The notes under the pieces: generated by a model
Told to the model about the DNA's origin: nothing
Seen by the model: only the letters and a program-made list of their open reading frames with translations
Database searches by the model: none
DNA from: Burkholderia cepacia ATCC 25416
GTDB lineage: Bacteria > Pseudomonadota > Gammaproteobacteria > Burkholderiales > Burkholderiaceae
Reading direction: 5' to 3'
Assembly (NCBI RefSeq): GCF_001411495.1
Contig: NZ_CP012982.1
Span: 1,178,001-1,242,000, forward strand
DNA length: 64,000 bases
Position numbers and translations under genes: made by a program
Shown here: positions 52,200 to 60,799 of the stretch, one piece after another
Layout of the letters: the number at the start of each line of letters is the position of its first letter
Numbering within the stretch: the first letter of the stretch is position 1

Positions 52200-54656
52200 A
52201 TGTCCATACAACGACTATCCACGTACGCTCGCCGGATCGCGCTGATCGCGTTGCTGCAGTTCGCTGCGATCGCAACCGCGTCGGCGTTTCCGGAGGCCGC
52301 TTCCGCCCCGGGCGCAAGCGGCGTCGGCGCGCCCGTGCCGGCCATCTCGCTGAACGACGCCGTCGCGCAGCTCAAGCAGATGCAGGTCGAGCTCGACCGC
52401 ATCAAGCAGCAGACTTCGACCGCGTCGAGCAGCAAGGAGCTGGACGCGCTCGACGACTCGGCGCAGGAGCTGAGTGCCGACGTCGTGAAACTGCAAAGCG
52501 ATCTCACGCCGCAACGCGCGCAGATTCAGGCACAGCTCGACGTGCTCGGGCCGCCGCCCGCCGAGGGCGCCGCGCCGGAGACGGCAGCCGTCGCGAAACA
52601 ACGGGCCACGCTCGACGCGCGCAAGACGCAGCTCGATGCGGCGCTGAAGCAGGCCGCCGACCAGAAGACCAACCTCACGAACCTCGCCGAACAGTTCGCG
52701 AAGCTGCATCGCAGCCTGCTGAAGAACCAGCTCGCGTTCCGTTCGGGCGGCATTTTCAGCGCGCAGTTCTGGCTGCCGCTGTTCCATCTTTCGCCGGACG
52801 ATACCCAGCGGCTCGGAGACTTCGACGAAGAAATCCACGACATGCTGCGCTCGTCGTGGGTGCCCGGACAAAAGGCGATCACCGCGCTGCTGCTGATTGC
52901 CGCGATCGCGGCCTGGCTCGGCGGCCGCCGGCTCCTCGAGCGCGGGCTCGCCTGGTTCTGCGTAAACCGCCTGCCGGCCACCCGCTTGCGCCGCAGCGCG
53001 CTGGCACTGTCCATCGCGCTGTCGACCCTGCTGGCCACCGCCGTTGCCGTTCAGATCCTTTACCTCGCCGTCGCGCGCCGTTACGACCTCACGCCGGGGC
53101 TGACCGATCTGTGGGACCAGTTCGCGAAGCTCGCCGCGACCTGCGCACTGATCGCCGGGCTCGGCCGCGCACTGCTCTGCACGAAGCATCCGTCGTGGCG
53201 CCTCCCCGCGCTCGCCGATCCCGTCGCGCTCGCAATGAAGCCGTTCCCCGGCATCCTGGCCGCGCTGCTGCTCGTGTCCGGCACGCTCGAATCGATCAAC
53301 CGGATCGTCGACACCAGCCTGTCGGTCACGCTGTTCGGTCGCGGCATCGTGTCGCTCGTCGTCACGCTGACGGTCGGCGCGTCGCTGTTGCGCGCCAACC
53401 GCGCGCGCGCCGCGCTCGCGGCGGCGGGCGAGGCACCCGAGCAACGCTCGACGCTCGCGGGGCTGATCCATGCCTGCGTCACGCTGGCGATCGTCGCATC
53501 GCTGATCGCACTCCTGATCGGTTACGTCACGGTCGCGCGCTTCATCACGTACGAACTCGTGTGGTTCGAGATCGTGCTGTGCACGACCTACATCCTGATC
53601 CAGTTGACGCGCGACGCGAGCGAAAGCCTGTTCTCGTCGAGCCTGTCGACGGGGCAGCAGATCAAGCACCTGTTCGCGCTCGAGGACCGCCACCTCGACC
53701 AGGCGCGCACGGTGCTGTCCGGCTTCGGTACGAGCCTGCTGATGCTGATCGCGGCCATCGCGCTGGTGACGGGCGGCTTCGGCACGACCCCGGGCGACCT
53801 GCTCGACAGCGCGGTCGCGATGATCGGCAGCCAGCGGCTGCAGAGCCTGAACATCATGCCCGACCGAATCCTGAACGCCGTAATCGGGTTCGCGATCGGC
53901 TTCTACCTGTTGCGCTCGCTGCGACGCTGGCTCGACAGCGAGTTCATGCCCGCGCTCGGCATGGATACCGGGATGCGCGTATCGCTGATCACGCTGTTCA
54001 CCAACGTCGGCTACGTACTGCTGGTACTGATGACGCTCGGGCTGCTCGGCGTGCGGTGGAACAACCTCGCGTGGATCGTCAGCGCGTTGTCGGTGGGTAT
54101 CGGCTTCGGCCTGCAGGAGATCGTGAAGAACTTCGTGTCGGGGCTGATCCTGCTGACCGAGCGCCCGGTGAAGGTCGGCGACATGGTCAGCATCGCGGGT
54201 GTCGAAGGCGACATCCGCCGCATCAACGTCCGCGCGACCGAGATCCAGCTCAGCGACCGCTCGACCGTGATCGTGCCGAACTCGCAGCTGATCTCGCAGA
54301 ACGTGCGCAACGTGACGATGGGCAACAGCACGCAGGGCGTCGCGACGCTGGTGCTGACGTTCCCGCTGAACACCGATCCCGAGCAGGTGCGCGACCTGCT
54401 GCTCGACGCGTACCGCGAGCACCAGGCGATCCTCGAGAAGCCGGCGCCGTCGGTCACGTTCAGCCAGCTCACGCCGGACGGGATCACGCTGAGCGTGACG
54501 GGCTACGTGTCGAGCCCGCGGATCGCGAGTTCGACGAAGAGCGATCTGCTGTTCGAGATCCTCAAGCAGTTGCGCGCGGCGGGGATCACGCTGTCGAGCC
54601 CGCAGATGCTGGTCGTGCAGAACATGCCGGCAATCGGAGAGGCAGGCAACGCATAG
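52200..54656 (+). CDS. Large mechanosensitive channel, DUF3772-MscS type
   Basis: 818 residues from ATG 52200. Signal peptide, then a periplasmic coiled-coil-rich domain (about 45-210; LKQMQVELDRIKQQ, QQTSTASSSKELDALDD) of the DUF3772 kind, many membrane helices (about 230-600), then the MscS pore and beta domain. The pore helix and following segment read NNLAWIVSALSVGIGFGLQEIVKNFVSGLILLTERPVKVGDMVSI in short pieces: IGFGLQEIVKNF, GLILLTERPVKVGD, VPNSQLI. It releases solutes on hypo-osmotic shock; the large periplasmic part may tune gating. It ends in a strong hairpin. Confidence 0.9.
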   Translation: MSIQRLSTYARRIALIALLQFAAIATASAFPEAASAPGASGVGAPVPAISLNDAVAQLKQMQVELDRIKQQTSTASSSKELDALDDSAQELSADVVKLQSDLTPQRAQIQAQLDVLGPPPAEGAAPETAAVAKQRATLDARKTQLDAALKQAADQKTNLTNLAEQFAKLHRSLLKNQLAFRSGGIFSAQFWLPLFHLSPDDTQRLGDFDEEIHDMLRSSWVPGQKAITALLLIAAIAAWLGGRRLLERGLAWFCVNRLPATRLRRSALALSIALSTLLATAVAVQILYLAVARRYDLTPGLTDLWDQFAKLAATCALIAGLGRALLCTKHPSWRLPALADPVALAMKPFPGILAALLLVSGTLESINRIVDTSLSVTLFGRGIVSLVVTLTVGASLLRANRARAALAAAGEAPEQRSTLAGLIHACVTLAIVASLIALLIGYVTVARFITYELVWFEIVLCTTYILIQLTRDASESLFSSSLSTGQQIKHLFALEDRHLDQARTVLSGFGTSLLMLIAAIALVTGGFGTTPGDLLDSAVAMIGSQRLQSLNIMPDRILNAVIGFAIGFYLLRSLRRWLDSEFMPALGMDTGMRVSLITLFTNVGYVLLVLMTLGLLGVRWNNLAWIVSALSVGIGFGLQEIVKNFVSGLILLTERPVKVGDMVSIAGVEGDIRRINVRATEIQLSDRSTVIVPNSQLISQNVRNVTMGNSTQGVATLVLTFPLNTDPEQVRDLLLDAYREHQAILEKPAPSVTFSQLTPDGITLSVTGYVSSPRIASSTKSDLLFEILKQLRAAGITLSSPQMLVVQNMPAIGEAGNA

Positions 54657-54705
54657 CGACGCATGGAGACGCATCGCGCGCTCCACCGTCCGCACTGGAA
54701 GAAAC

Positions 54706-54741
54706 GAAGGGCCGGTACCGCAACGCGGTAACCGGCCCTTC
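54706..54741. terminator. Strong bidirectional terminator
   Basis: A long palindrome with outer arms GAAGGGCCGGT (54706-54716) and ACCGGCCCTTC (54731-54741) and inner ACCGC/GCGGT, near-continuous 16-bp stem, between the convergent channel and amaB genes. The right arm continues in TCTCGTTC. Confidence 0.8.
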
Positions 54742-54778
54742 TCGTTCACGCACGGCGCCCGATATCGGGCGCCCCGCC

Positions 54779-56290
54779 TCACACGTCGAACTTCACCCCC
54801 TGCGCCAGCGGCAGCTGCCGGCTGTAGTTGATCGTATTCGTCGCGCGGCGCATATACGCCTTCCACGCATCCGAACCCGACTCGCGGCCGCCGCCCGTTT
54901 CCTTCTCGCCGCCGAACGCGCCGCCGATCTCCGCGCCGCTCGTGCCGATGTTCACGTTGACGATCCCGCAGTCGCTGCCCGCTGCCGACATGAACTGCTC
55001 GGCCTCGCGCATGTCGTTCGTGAAGATCGCCGACGACAGCCCTTGCGGCACCGCGTTGTGCAGTTCGATCGCGTCGTCGAAGTTGTCGTAGACCATCACG
55101 TACAGGATCGGTGCGAACGTCTCGCGCTCGACCACGGCCGATTGCTTCGGCATCCGCACGATGGCCGGACGCACGTAGTACGCATCCGCGTGACCGACGT
55201 CGACGCGCTCGCCGCCCTTCACCTCGCCGCCCTGTTCGCGTGCGTCGCCCAGCGCCTTCTGCATCGCATCGAACGATGCGCGATCGACCAGCGGGCCGAC
55301 CAGCGTGCCTTCTTCAAGCGGGTTGCCGACCTTCACCGACGTGTAGGCCTTCTCGATGCGCGGCAGCAGTTGCTCGACCAGGCTGCGATGCACGATCAGG
55401 CGGCGCAGCGTCGTGCAGCGCTGGCCGGCCGTGCCGACCGCCGCGAACGTGACCGCGCGCACCACGAGATCCAGGTCCGCGCTCGGCGCGACGATCATCC
55501 CGTTGTTGCCGCCGAGTTCGAGGATGCCGCGCGCGAGACGCTGGCTCAGCACCTTCGCGACTTCCTGGCCCATCCGCACGCTGCCCGTCGCGCTGACGAC
55601 CGGCACCTTCTTCGACGCCGTCAGCACCTCGCCGACATCGCGCATGCCCAGCACCAGCTGGCTCAGGCCCTTCGGCGCAACGCCCGGATGCGTCTTCTCG
55701 AACTCGCGAAGCGCCTTCTCGAGCAGCACGTGGCACGCGATCGCGGTGAGCGGCGTCTTCTCGGACGGCTTCCACACGACCGAATCGCCGCACACGAACG
55801 CGAGCGCCGCGTTCCAGGCCCACACCGCGACCGGGAAGTTGAACGCCGAGATCACGCCGCACACGCCGATCGGGTGCCACGTTTCCATCATCCGGTGGCC
55901 CGGGCGCTCGGATGCGATCGTCAGGCCGTAGAGCTGGCGCGACAGGCCGACCGCGAAATCGCAGATGTCGATCATTTCCTGCACTTCGCCCAGGCCTTCC
56001 GACGTGATCTTGCCGGCTTCGAGCGTGACGAGGCGGCCCAGTTCGGCCTTGTGCTCACGGAGCACGTTGCCGAACACGCGCACGAACTCGCCGCGCACCG
56101 GCGCCGGCACCGTGCGCCACTTGAGGAATGCGTCGTGCGCGGCGTCGATCTTGCGCTCGGCGTCGGCGGGCGTGTCGACGGCCAGCGTCGCGAGCGTCGC
56201 GCCGTCGAGCGGCGAACGCGCGGTCAGCGCATTGCCTTTCCACTGGGCGAGATCGATATCGAGCGCGGCAAGAATGTCGTTGAATTGCAT
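54779..56290 (-). CDS. amaB: L-aminoadipate-semialdehyde dehydrogenase (piperideine-6-carboxylate dehydrogenase)
   Basis: 503 residues, aldehyde dehydrogenase family 7 (antiquitin-like). Catalytic Cys292 in GTAGQRCTTLRRL and Glu258 in ILELGGNN; cofactor segment VISAFNFPVAVWAWNAALAFVCGDSVVWKPSEKTP in the usual place. The family-7 phrase GGAFGGEKETGGGRESGSDAWKAYMRRAT is present (in pieces: GGEKETGGGRE, DAWKAYMR). It oxidises 2-aminoadipate-6-semialdehyde, formed from pipecolate by AmaA, to 2-aminoadipate with NAD(P)+. Start ATG 56290 after GAAGAGGAAG. It is divergent from lysP with a 633-bp gap and near amaA, so lysine/pipecolate catabolism is the clear role. Confidence 0.92.
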   Translation of the reverse strand: MQFNDILAALDIDLAQWKGNALTARSPLDGATLATLAVDTPADAERKIDAAHDAFLKWRTVPAPVRGEFVRVFGNVLREHKAELGRLVTLEAGKITSEGLGEVQEMIDICDFAVGLSRQLYGLTIASERPGHRMMETWHPIGVCGVISAFNFPVAVWAWNAALAFVCGDSVVWKPSEKTPLTAIACHVLLEKALREFEKTHPGVAPKGLSQLVLGMRDVGEVLTASKKVPVVSATGSVRMGQEVAKVLSQRLARGILELGGNNGMIVAPSADLDLVVRAVTFAAVGTAGQRCTTLRRLIVHRSLVEQLLPRIEKAYTSVKVGNPLEEGTLVGPLVDRASFDAMQKALGDAREQGGEVKGGERVDVGHADAYYVRPAIVRMPKQSAVVERETFAPILYVMVYDNFDDAIELHNAVPQGLSSAIFTNDMREAEQFMSAAGSDCGIVNVNIGTSGAEIGGAFGGEKETGGGRESGSDAWKAYMRRATNTINYSRQLPLAQGVKFDV

Positions 56291-56923
56291 CACTTCCTCT
56301 TCAGGGACAGATTGATCGGTGCGGCGGCAGCGCCGCCCGCGTGATTCGATTGGAGCGCGTTCGCGCGCCCTGTGCAAGCGGATGCGCCGCGCGGCAGGCC
56401 CGGTGCACCGCACGGCGCATCGCGCCGCGCCACCGCCGGAAGCCCGGCCAGACGGCGCGCTCCCGCCTCGCAAGGCACGATCCATGAAACACATTGTCGG
56501 TGGCCACAAGTCGGGCCGCTATTGATATTAACTCACGACTTCATTCCGAAAACGCAACACCTTGGCACGCCGATCCGATGCGCTTGCGCGCCGATATGGG
56601 ACGTTTCCAAAGCCCGCAGACGGGCACGAGGACGCGTCGCAACACGACGCAAGTTGATGACAATCCCGCATCACCCTGTGCGGAAATATCGTTTGCCGGC
56701 CGTGCATCGGGCACACACAATCGTTGCGACGTCGAGGTGCAACGCACCCGGCGCGCCGCCGGCCGCCACAACGGCAGCCGGACGCCTGACGAAGGCGACA
56801 CGCATCGCGCCCCGGCTCACCGGCGCGCTTTCGCACCGCATCACCGCTGCCCGGCCCGCAGCCGGCAACGCGTCGCGCTTCGTCACCGAAAAATAATCCC
56901 GGAGACAGCGCCCAGCGCCCGCC
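56291..56923. other. Divergent region between amaB and lysP
   Basis: A 633-bp gap, long for two divergent starts. It contains AT-richer stretches at 56500-56560 and 56640-56700 that could be promoters. A 174-codon plus-strand frame here is Arg/Ala-rich with no ribosome site or family match and I reject it. A small RNA or leader is possible but not visible. Confidence 0.5.
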
Positions 56924-58504
56924 ATGCATTCAGATGCCCGCCCCGACTCACCCCGTCCGTCCGGCTCGCCGCCCGCGAAGCCGTCCCTCCACCGTGCGCT
57001 GCAGGCACGCCATCTGCGGATGATCGCGATCGGCGGCTCGATCGGCACGGGCCTGTTCGTCGCGTCCGGCGCGTCGATCTCGCAGGCCGGCCCCGGCGGC
57101 GCGATGCTCGCGTACATGGTGATCGGCCTGATGGTCTATTTCCTGATGACGAGCCTCGGCGAAATGGCCGCGTTCATGCCGGTGTCGGGCTCGTTCGCGA
57201 CCTACGGCGCGAAGTTCGTCGACGAAGGCTTCGGCTTCGCGCTCGGCTGGAACTACTGGTACAGCTGGGCCGTGACGCTGGCGGTGGAACTCGTCGCCGC
57301 GCAGCTCGTGATGCATTACTGGTTCCCGCACGTGCCGGGCGTCTGGTGGAGCGCGCTGTTCCTGACATTGATCTTCGCGCTCAACGCGCTGTCGGTGCGC
57401 GGCTTCGGGGAAGCCGAATACTGGTTCGCGCTGATCAAGGTGCTGACGGTGCTCGCGTTCGTCGGCGTCGGCCTGCTGATGATCTTCGGGATCATGCAGG
57501 GCGGCCCGAGCGCGGGCTGGGGCAACTTCACGATCGGCGACGCGCCGTTCGCCGGCGGCTGGGCGACGATGCTCGGCGTCGCGATGATCGCGGGCTTCTC
57601 GTTCCAGGGCACCGAAATGATCGGCGTCGCGGCCGGCGAGTCGGAAAACCCGCGCACGACGATCCCGCGCGCGGTGAAGCAGATCTTCTGGCGCATCCTG
57701 CTGTTCTACGTGTTCGCGATCTTCGTGATCGGCGTGCTGATTCCCTATACCGACCCGAACCTGCTCAAGACGGACGTGACCGACATCGGCGTGAGCCCGT
57801 TTACGCTCGTGTTCCGCCACGCGGGCCTCGCATTCGCGGCCGGCGTGATGAACGCGGTGATCCTGACGGCCGTGCTGTCGGCCGGCAACTCGGGCATGTA
57901 CGCGTCCACGCGGATGCTCTACAACCTCGCGGTCGAAGGCCGCGCGCCGAAGATCTTCGCGAAGCTGTCGCGCGGCGGCGTGCCGCGCAACGCGCTGTAT
58001 GCGACGACGGCCGTCGGCGCGCTGTGTTTCCTCACGTCGCTGTATGGCGACAAGACGGTCTACCTGTGGCTGCTGAACACGTCGGGCATGGCCGGCTTCA
58101 TCACGTGGCTCGGCATCGCGGTCAGCCACTACCGGTTCCGCAAGGGGTTCCTGAAGCAGGGCTACCGGCTCGACCAGCTGCCGTACCGGTCGAAGTGGTT
58201 CCCGTTCGGCCCGCTGTTCGCATTCGCGTTGTGCGCGGTCGTCGCGCTCGGCCAGGATTATCAGGCGTTCCTCTCCGACAAGATCGACTGGGTGGGCGTC
58301 GCTGCGACCTACATCGGCCTGCCGTTCTTCCTCGCGATCTGGCTCGGCTACGCACTCGTGCGCAAATGCCGCCTCGTGCGCTACGAAGACATGGAAATCG
58401 CGCCGTGGATCGAACGCAACGCGACACCCGAAACCGCGCCGCAGGCCGAAACCGGCTACGCGGGCTACATCGCCCGTCCGGCCAACCCGACACCGGGCAC
58501 CTGA
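56924..58504 (+). CDS. lysP: Lysine-specific permease
   Basis: 526-residue amino acid-polyamine-organocation permease of the AAT group, about 12 helices. The wording closely follows E. coli LysP as I recall it: MIAIGGSIGTGLFVASGASISQAGPGGA, GFGFALGWNYWYSWAVT, VRGFGEAEYWFALIK and TAVLSAGNSGMYASTRMLY. It should import L-lysine (and perhaps analogues) by proton symport. It starts the plus-strand pair with amaA, 163 bp downstream, and is divergent from amaB, giving uptake plus catabolism together. Confidence 0.92.
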   Translation: MHSDARPDSPRPSGSPPAKPSLHRALQARHLRMIAIGGSIGTGLFVASGASISQAGPGGAMLAYMVIGLMVYFLMTSLGEMAAFMPVSGSFATYGAKFVDEGFGFALGWNYWYSWAVTLAVELVAAQLVMHYWFPHVPGVWWSALFLTLIFALNALSVRGFGEAEYWFALIKVLTVLAFVGVGLLMIFGIMQGGPSAGWGNFTIGDAPFAGGWATMLGVAMIAGFSFQGTEMIGVAAGESENPRTTIPRAVKQIFWRILLFYVFAIFVIGVLIPYTDPNLLKTDVTDIGVSPFTLVFRHAGLAFAAGVMNAVILTAVLSAGNSGMYASTRMLYNLAVEGRAPKIFAKLSRGGVPRNALYATTAVGALCFLTSLYGDKTVYLWLLNTSGMAGFITWLGIAVSHYRFRKGFLKQGYRLDQLPYRSKWFPFGPLFAFALCAVVALGQDYQAFLSDKIDWVGVAATYIGLPFFLAIWLGYALVRKCRLVRYEDMEIAPWIERNATPETAPQAETGYAGYIARPANPTPGT

Positions 58505-58667
58505 CCGCGCGAGTCGGCCCGCATCGGCCCGCACCCGCCCACTTCGCACCGGCCGCCGCCCAGTCGCGACGACCGGTGCCCTGCGCCCCATTCGACGCGG
58601 CGCGCGCGTTCAGGCAAGATCGACGCGCGCCGCCTGTTTTTCCGCCGTTACGAGTCAACGAAATCGC

Positions 58668-59936
58668 ATGCAGAACTTCTACGAAGCCACCGTTACCCGC
58701 CAGCCCTACCCGCAACTGACCGGCACGATCGACACGCAGGTCTGCATCGTCGGCGGCGGCCTCGCCGGCCTGTGCACGGCACTCGGCCTCGTCGAGCGCG
58801 GCGTGCATGACGTCGTCGTGCTCGACAGCGAACGGGTCGGCTTCGGCGCATCGGGCCGCAATGGCGGCTTCGTCTTCGGCGGCTACAGCCTCGACAACGC
58901 CGACCTGCTGCGCACGCTCGGCCGCGACGAGGGGCGCCGGCTGTACCGGCTCACCGTCGAGGCAGTCGACCTGATCCGCGCGCGGATCGCGCGCTACGGC
59001 ATCGACTGCGACATCGTCGACCAGGGCGTGATGCTCGCGAACTGGTTCGACGATCCTTCGAGGCTCGACAGCGTGCGCACGCTGATGAAGGACGAACTCG
59101 GCGTCGACTGGGAACCCGTTTCGACGGCCGCGCTGCGCAAGCGGCTGAAGACGCAGCGCTATTACGGCGGCCTGTTCGAGCCGAACGCGTTCCACTTCCA
59201 TCCGCTCAAGTACGTGCTCGGCGTCGCGGCGGTCGCATCGCGCGGCGGCGCGCGCGTGTACGAACGCTCGGCCGCGCTCGGCATCGCGCGCGAAGGCGCC
59301 GGGTACGTCGTACGCACCGCACAGGGCACGGTGCGCGCGAAGGACGTCGTGTTCGCCGGCGGCGGCTATGCACGCGGCGTGTCGCCGCGCATCGAGCGCG
59401 CGGTGCTGCCGATCGCGACCTACGTGATCGCGACCGAGCCGCTCGGCACGCGCCTGCCCGACGCGATCGACGCACCGTACGCGATCTACGACACGCGTTT
59501 CGCATTCGACTATTACCGCCCGCTGAAGGACACGCGCATCCTGTGGGGCGGCCGGATCTCCGTGCTCGACCGCGGCCCCGACGCGATCGCCCGCCTGCTG
59601 CGGCGCGACCTGCTGCGCGTGTATCCGCAACTGGAAGACGTGAAGGTCGACTACGCGTGGGGCGGGCTGATGAGCTACGCGCGGCACAAGATGCCGCAGA
59701 TCGGCCGCGACGCGGACGGCGTGTGGCACGCGATCGCGTTCGGCGGCCACGGGATGGCGCCGACCACGGTCGCCGGCGAAGCGCTCGCGGCCGCACTGGC
59801 CGAAGGCCGGCCGGTGCCGGAAGGCTTCAACGCGTTCGGGCTCACGCGCACGTTCGGGCTGGCGGGCCTCGCGGCCGCGCAGCTCACGTACACGGCGTAC
59901 CAGGCCCGCGACGCGCTCGCGTCCTGCCGCCGCTGA
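58668..59936 (+). CDS. amaA: L-pipecolate oxidase (FAD-dependent)
   Basis: 422 residues of the DAO/glycine-oxidase family. The N-terminal dinucleotide motif is VCIVGGGLAGL (25-35, Gly29-x-Gly31-x2-Gly34), followed by LDSERVGFGASGRNGGFVFGG, where FAD-linked family members place the flavin-contacting Ser-Gly-Arg-Asn-Gly-Gly. It ends with FGGHGMAPTTVAGEALAAAL for the second FAD contact. AmaA turns L-pipecolate into piperideine-6-carboxylate; AmaB then acts on the ring-opened aldehyde. The presence of lysP and amaB beside it supports this. Related putrescine or gamma-glutamylputrescine oxidases look similar, so sequence alone is not decisive. Confidence 0.85.
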   Translation: MQNFYEATVTRQPYPQLTGTIDTQVCIVGGGLAGLCTALGLVERGVHDVVVLDSERVGFGASGRNGGFVFGGYSLDNADLLRTLGRDEGRRLYRLTVEAVDLIRARIARYGIDCDIVDQGVMLANWFDDPSRLDSVRTLMKDELGVDWEPVSTAALRKRLKTQRYYGGLFEPNAFHFHPLKYVLGVAAVASRGGARVYERSAALGIAREGAGYVVRTAQGTVRAKDVVFAGGGYARGVSPRIERAVLPIATYVIATEPLGTRLPDAIDAPYAIYDTRFAFDYYRPLKDTRILWGGRISVLDRGPDAIARLLRRDLLRVYPQLEDVKVDYAWGGLMSYARHKMPQIGRDADGVWHAIAFGGHGMAPTTVAGEALAAALAEGRPVPEGFNAFGLTRTFGLAGLAAAQLTYTAYQARDALASCRR

Positions 59937-60049
59937 GCGGCCGCGGCGGCCGGAACCACCCTGCCGATTAGAGCGGAAGGTCGGCCGGGCGGGGATTTCC
60001 CGCATGCTAGAATGCCTTTTCCACGCCGCCGAAGCCACAATAAAGTCAC

Positions 60050-60724
60050 ATGAAAGCAGGAAGCAAGGCCGCCACGTCCGATACCCGCACGCTTCCGTCC
60101 GATGCGCGGCGCAAATACGATCCCGAGCAAACCAAGCGCAACATCCTCGATGTCGCCACGCAGGAATTCTCCGCGATGGGGCTCGCCGGCGCGCGCGTCG
60201 ACGCAATCGCCGAGCGTACCAACACGACGAAGCGGATGCTCTACTACTACTTCGAAAGCAAGGAAGGCCTGTACGAGGCCGTGCTGGAGAAGGTGTACGG
60301 CGACATCCGCGCACTCGAGCAGGAGCTGCACGTCGGCGACATGGAGCCGCGCGAAGGCATGCGTCGCCTCGTCGAATTCACGTTCGACTATCACGACAAG
60401 CATCGCGACTTCGTCCGCCTCGTGTCGATCGAGAACATCCACGGCGCGAAGTATCTCGAACAGCTCAAGTCGTTCAAGAACCGCAACGTCAGCATCATCA
60501 AGACGCTCGAGGAACTGGTCGAGCGCGGCGCGGCGAGCGGCGCGTTCCGCAAGGACATCGACGCATTCGACCTGCACCTGCTGATCAGCTCGTTCTGCTT
60601 CCACCGCGTGTCGAACCGCTACACGTTCGGCGCCGCGTTCGGACGCGACCCGTCGGCGCCGCGCCTGCGCGCCCGGCATCGCGACACGATCGCCGACGCC
60701 GTGCTGCGCTACGTCGCCGCATAA
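60050..60724 (+). CDS. TetR-family regulator next to the lysine cluster
   Basis: 224 residues. Helix-turn-helix DVATQEFSAMGLAGARVDAIAERTNTTKRMLYYYFESKEGLYEAVLEKVY, a standard TetR N-terminal domain (the Tyr-Tyr-Tyr-Phe turn is typical). The C-terminal half (about 90-224) resembles the RutR/NemR-like ligand domain, with FKNRNVSIIKTLEELV. It follows amaA by 113 bp in the same direction. It may control lysP-amaA-amaB, but no operator could be picked out, and it could equally act elsewhere. Confidence 0.83.
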   Translation: MKAGSKAATSDTRTLPSDARRKYDPEQTKRNILDVATQEFSAMGLAGARVDAIAERTNTTKRMLYYYFESKEGLYEAVLEKVYGDIRALEQELHVGDMEPREGMRRLVEFTFDYHDKHRDFVRLVSIENIHGAKYLEQLKSFKNRNVSIIKTLEELVERGAASGAFRKDIDAFDLHLLISSFCFHRVSNRYTFGAAFGRDPSAPRLRARHRDTIADAVLRYVAA

Positions 60725-60734
60725 GCGACGACGG

Positions 60735-60752
60735 CGGCCGGTTTCCCGGCCG
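60735..60752. terminator. Bidirectional hairpin after TetR gene
   Basis: CGGCCGG and CCGGCCG around TTTC, a 7-bp stem, in the gap between the convergent TetR and phospholipase D-like genes. Confidence 0.45.
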
Positions 60753-60799
60753 GCCTCATACCGGGCGCGCGACATCCGCGCCCGTCGCCTTCTCTCAGG

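Noticed and set aside
56372..56896. A 174-codon frame between amaB and lysP
   Set aside because: Arg/Ala-rich, no ribosome site, no recognisable domain.
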